From positions 1 through 27,177 of the forward strand of contig CAYFJO010000109.1 in NCBI GenBank assembly GCA_964343305.1: a DNA stretch of 27,177 nucleotides, in the 5' to 3' direction. Under the pieces are notes generated by a model. That model saw only the letters and a program-made list of their open reading frames with translations. It had not been told where the DNA came from and did no database searches. The position numbers were made by a program, and so were the translations under genes. Positions within the stretch are counted from its first letter, which is position 1, and the number at the start of each line of letters is the position of its first letter. Of the stretch, positions 24,956-27,177 are shown piece after piece. This DNA comes from CAYFJO01 sp964343305 (GTDB lineage: Bacteria; Planctomycetota; Planctomycetia; Pirellulales; Pirellulaceae).

Positions 24956-26143
24956 TTATGCGTCATCAAGTACATCAACGGCTTTGAATTCTTTACCTTC
25001 GAGCATCGCCAAACTCGCGCCACCGCCGGTGCTGACGTGGGTTACCTTGTCGGCGAAACCTAGTTGTTGAATCGCCGCCGCGCTGTCGCCGCCGCCGATG
25101 ATGCTGGTGGCTTCGCTGTCGGCGATTGCTTGGGCGACAGCTTTGGTGCCTTCGTCGAACGGCGGCATCTCGAAAACACCCATCGGACCGTTCCAGACGA
25201 CGGTCTTGGCGTCACGGACCGCGGCTTCGTATTGCTTGGCCGTTTCCGGGCCGATGTCGAAGCCTCCGAAGTTGTCTGGAATTTCCCCGGCCGCGACGAC
25301 TTGCTTGTTGCAGTCCGGGTTGAAATCGTCGCCGCAGTGCGTGTCGACGGGGAGTAGCAAATTCCCCTGGCTCTTGTCCAGCAGTTCCTTGGCTAAATCA
25401 ACTTTGTCTTCTTCGACGAGGCTCTTTCCGACTTGGCCGCCTTTGGCCAGCGAAAATGTGTAGGCCATCGCTCCGCCGATCAAGATCTTGTCGCAAATGC
25501 CGAGTAGGTTTTCGATCACCTGAATTTTGTCGGATACTTTGGCACCGCCAAGGATCGCGACGAACGGGCGGGCGGGGTTGGAAATCACCTCACTCAGGTA
25601 TTGGACTTCTTTGGCGACCAGAAACCCGACGACTTTCGGCTTGTCGCCCATTGCTTGCGGCACGGCAAGCATCGACGCGTCCGTTCGATGACAAGTGCCA
25701 AACGCGTCGTTGCAATAGATGTCGGCCGTCGCGGCCAACTCGGCGGCAAACGGCTCGTCGCCTTTCTTTTCGCCGGGATGGAAACGCAGGTTCTCCAGCA
25801 CGAGCACGCCGCCATCCGTCAGAGCCGCGGCCTTATGTTTGGCGTCGTCGCCGACGGTGTCGGTTGCGAAGGCGGCATCTTTGCCGAGCAACTCACCGAG
25901 GCGTTTTGCGGCGGGAGCCAGACTGAACTTCGCGTCTCCTTCGTCACCCTTGGGACGTCCCAGGTGGCTCATCAAGATGACACTGCCACCGCGATCGAGC
26001 ACGGAGTTGATCGACGGCAACGCCATCTGGATTCGGCGGTCGTCCGTGATTTTTTGGTCGTCATCCAGCGGAACGTTGAAATCGACCCGCATCAACACTT
26101 TTTTTCCGGCAACGTCTACGTCTGCGATTGTTTTCTTGGCCAT
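24956..26143 (-). CDS. pgk: Phosphoglycerate kinase
   Basis: The 395-residue protein is a standard full-length phosphoglycerate kinase, which makes ATP and 3-phosphoglycerate from 1,3-bisphosphoglycerate and ADP in glycolysis (and the reverse in gluconeogenesis). Signature segments are RVDFNVPLD near the start, SHLGRPKG, LENLRFHPGE, the hinge region with GGAKVSDK, WNGPMGVFE and the nucleotide-binding GGGDSAAA. The ATG at 26143 (MAKKTIADV) is the normal N-terminus and has GAGAG just upstream; a GTG/ATG ten codons earlier is in frame but does not fit the family. It stands alone rather than beside gap or tpi. It is divergent from the SMP-30 gene and convergent with the propeller gene. Confidence 0.97.
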   Translation of the reverse strand: MAKKTIADVDVAGKKVLMRVDFNVPLDDDQKITDDRRIQMALPSINSVLDRGGSVILMSHLGRPKGDEGDAKFSLAPAAKRLGELLGKDAAFATDTVGDDAKHKAAALTDGGVLVLENLRFHPGEKKGDEPFAAELAATADIYCNDAFGTCHRTDASMLAVPQAMGDKPKVVGFLVAKEVQYLSEVISNPARPFVAILGGAKVSDKIQVIENLLGICDKILIGGAMAYTFSLAKGGQVGKSLVEEDKVDLAKELLDKSQGNLLLPVDTHCGDDFNPDCNKQVVAAGEIPDNFGGFDIGPETAKQYEAAVRDAKTVVWNGPMGVFEMPPFDEGTKAVAQAIADSEATSIIGGGDSAAAIQQLGFADKVTHVSTGGGASLAMLEGKEFKAVDVLDDA

Positions 26144-26286
26144 ACTGCTCTCGATGATCGCCCTTCGCTCCACGAAAGTTGTGCGATTCTTCGCGGAGCG
26201 AAAGGCGACAATACATTGACAATTCGTTTAAAACTCAATACGACAGGGTCTCTGTTGAATTCCGTTTCGTCAAGGTCCTCACGATC

Positions 26287-26324
26287 CCAGACTTCCGAGG
26301 TCTAAGAAGACTTCGGAAGTCTGG
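26287..26324. repeat. 17-bp stem hairpin upstream of the SMP-30 gene
   Basis: Arms at 26287-26303 and 26308-26324 pair over 17 nt with one G-U difference, around a 4-nt loop AAGA. Each arm is itself close to an odd palindrome centred on ACTTC-C-GAAGT, so other folds are possible. It lies 26 nt upstream of the GTG start of the SMP-30 gene, within the 207-nt region between two divergent genes. I take it as a dispersed repeat; a transcript leader hairpin or a terminator is an alternative. Confidence 0.75.
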
Positions 26325-26338
26325 AAGTCGTTTAATTC

Positions 26339-26344
26339 GAAAGG
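26339..26344 (+). promoter_or_regulatory. Ribosome binding site of the SMP-30 gene
   Basis: GAAAGG lies six bases before the GTG at 26351. An in-frame stop at 26333-26335 excludes a start further upstream, so this site fixes the beginning of the gene. Confidence 0.7.
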
Positions 26345-26350
26345 CCAGCC

Positions 26351-27177
26351 GTGCAAACCATTGATTGCGAAGTCTTGTTCCGTCCCGACAACGACCAACT
26401 TCGGTTCCTTCCCGAAGGTCCAATCGATCTCGGCGATGGCTGCTTTAGTTGGGTCGCGATCCAACACGGCGCGGATTCTCAAATTGGTTCACTGAACATT
26501 TTTGACATGTCGACGGGCAAAAACGCAACGCACGAATTGCCCGGACGACCCGGGTTTGCGCTTCCAACGGCGGACGGAGTCTTCGTCATCGGCGCGGAAC
26601 GAACGATTGGCCAGTTCGACACTAACACGGGCGAGTGGACTGAGTTGGCAACGGGTATCGACGACGATGTTGAAAACACAATCATCAACGACGGTGTTCA
26701 GTTCAACGGCGGGTTGATTTTCGGATCCAAGGATCTGGAGTTTAAAACGAAGAAGGCGGGGTTATATGTCATGCGAGATGGTCAAGAGCCCGTTCGCCTG
26801 CGATCGGACCAGATCTGCTCCAACGGCAAAGTTGTCCTGCAAGACAACGACGACAAAATCAAGTTCCTGGACATCGATTCGCCGACGAGGCTGGTCGTCG
26901 AATACGCGCTCGATGGCGATTTGCTCAGCGAGCCACGCGTAGTGCTGGACTTGCGCGACTGCAACGACGTACCCGATGGCATGGTCGGCACGCCCGACGG
27001 CAAGAGCGCCATCATTGCATTCTACAACCCGAACGACGCGCCCCACGGCGAGGCCCGCCAATATTCCCTTGCCACGGGTGAAGTTGAATGCGTCTGGAAA
27101 ACGGACCGCGCGCCTCAAGTGACGTGTCCGCTGTTGATCGAACACAAAGGCAAGGTGAAACTTATCCTCACCACGGC
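26351..27177 (+). CDS. SMP-30/gluconolactonase-family protein (5' part; runs off the window)
   Basis: The frame from the GTG at 26351 stays open to the end of the window (275 codons visible, no stop). It encodes a beta-propeller of the SMP-30/gluconolactonase/LRE family. The four metal-site residues of that family can be placed: E22 in PEGP, N113 in INDG, N158 in CSNG and D209 in VPDGM. These enzymes are calcium- or zinc-dependent lactonases opening sugar lactones such as gluconolactone; the exact sugar is unknown. No signal peptide is present, so it is probably cytoplasmic. The blade around residues 160-190 (VVLQDNDDKIKFLDIDSPTR) departs a little from the usual motif. Expected full length is about 290-310 residues, so only the C-terminus is missing. 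Opposite-strand frames at 26762-27145 are shadows. Confidence 0.85.
   Translation, partial: MQTIDCEVLFRPDNDQLRFLPEGPIDLGDGCFSWVAIQHGADSQIGSLNIFDMSTGKNATHELPGRPGFALPTADGVFVIGAERTIGQFDTNTGEWTELATGIDDDVENTIINDGVQFNGGLIFGSKDLEFKTKKAGLYVMRDGQEPVRLRSDQICSNGKVVLQDNDDKIKFLDIDSPTRLVVEYALDGDLLSEPRVVLDLRDCNDVPDGMVGTPDGKSAIIAFYNPNDAPHGEARQYSLATGEVECVWKTDRAPQVTCPLLIEHKGKVKLILTT

Noticed and set aside
26762..27145. 127-codon minus-strand open frame
   Set aside because: It is antisense to the SMP-30 frame, which keeps all four metal-site residues.

Overview
The window looks like a chromosomal segment of a planctomycete, most likely from the Pirellulales. This is inferred from content. It has an ECF sigma factor joined to a zinc-finger Ser/Thr kinase, a TIGR03067-type domain, a DUF1559 fragment, several secreted sulfatase, lyase and glycosidase genes with Sec or Tat signals, and many small palindromic repeats. 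No rRNA, tRNA, CRISPR array, transposase or phage gene was seen.

Positions 1-2571 are gene-poor and decayed. They hold a broken WD40/DUF1559 gene, one intact SAM-dependent methyltransferase and scraps of open frame. Positions 2572-7239 form a tight three-gene operon: ECF sigma factor, transmembrane kinase with an anti-sigma-like zinc finger, and a large secreted protein combining RcpC/CpaB-like, coiled-coil, TIGR03067-like and PDZ-like parts. The first two genes abut and the third starts 3 nt later, so this looks like one signalling unit and is the most novel system here.

Positions 7283-10436 carry a secreted HEAT-like protein and a polytopic membrane protein, divergently oriented. From 10617 to 24894 the window is dominated by glycan and protein breakdown. 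It contains a heparinase II/III-type lyase, a beta-helix protein followed 14 nt later by a sulfatase with an atypical active-site motif, and a truncated PKD/BACON/golvesin-like fragment. A minus-strand run follows: sialidase, two-lobed alpha/beta hydrolase, M14 peptidase, PPOX flavoprotein. A divergent Tat-exported five-bladed-propeller glycosidase-like protein faces it. Together these could strip sulfate, acetyl and sialic acid groups and cut sulfated or mucin-like polymers outside the cytoplasm. Between them lie an apparently orphan DUF433 antitoxin and a DUF1016-like remnant.

The right end has phosphoglycerate kinase (minus strand) and, divergently, an SMP-30/gluconolactonase gene that runs off the window. 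Three different long hairpins (10479-10541, 16485-16556, 26287-26324) sit in intergenic DNA and look like dispersed repeats. All assignments come from reading motifs by eye; no database search was run.
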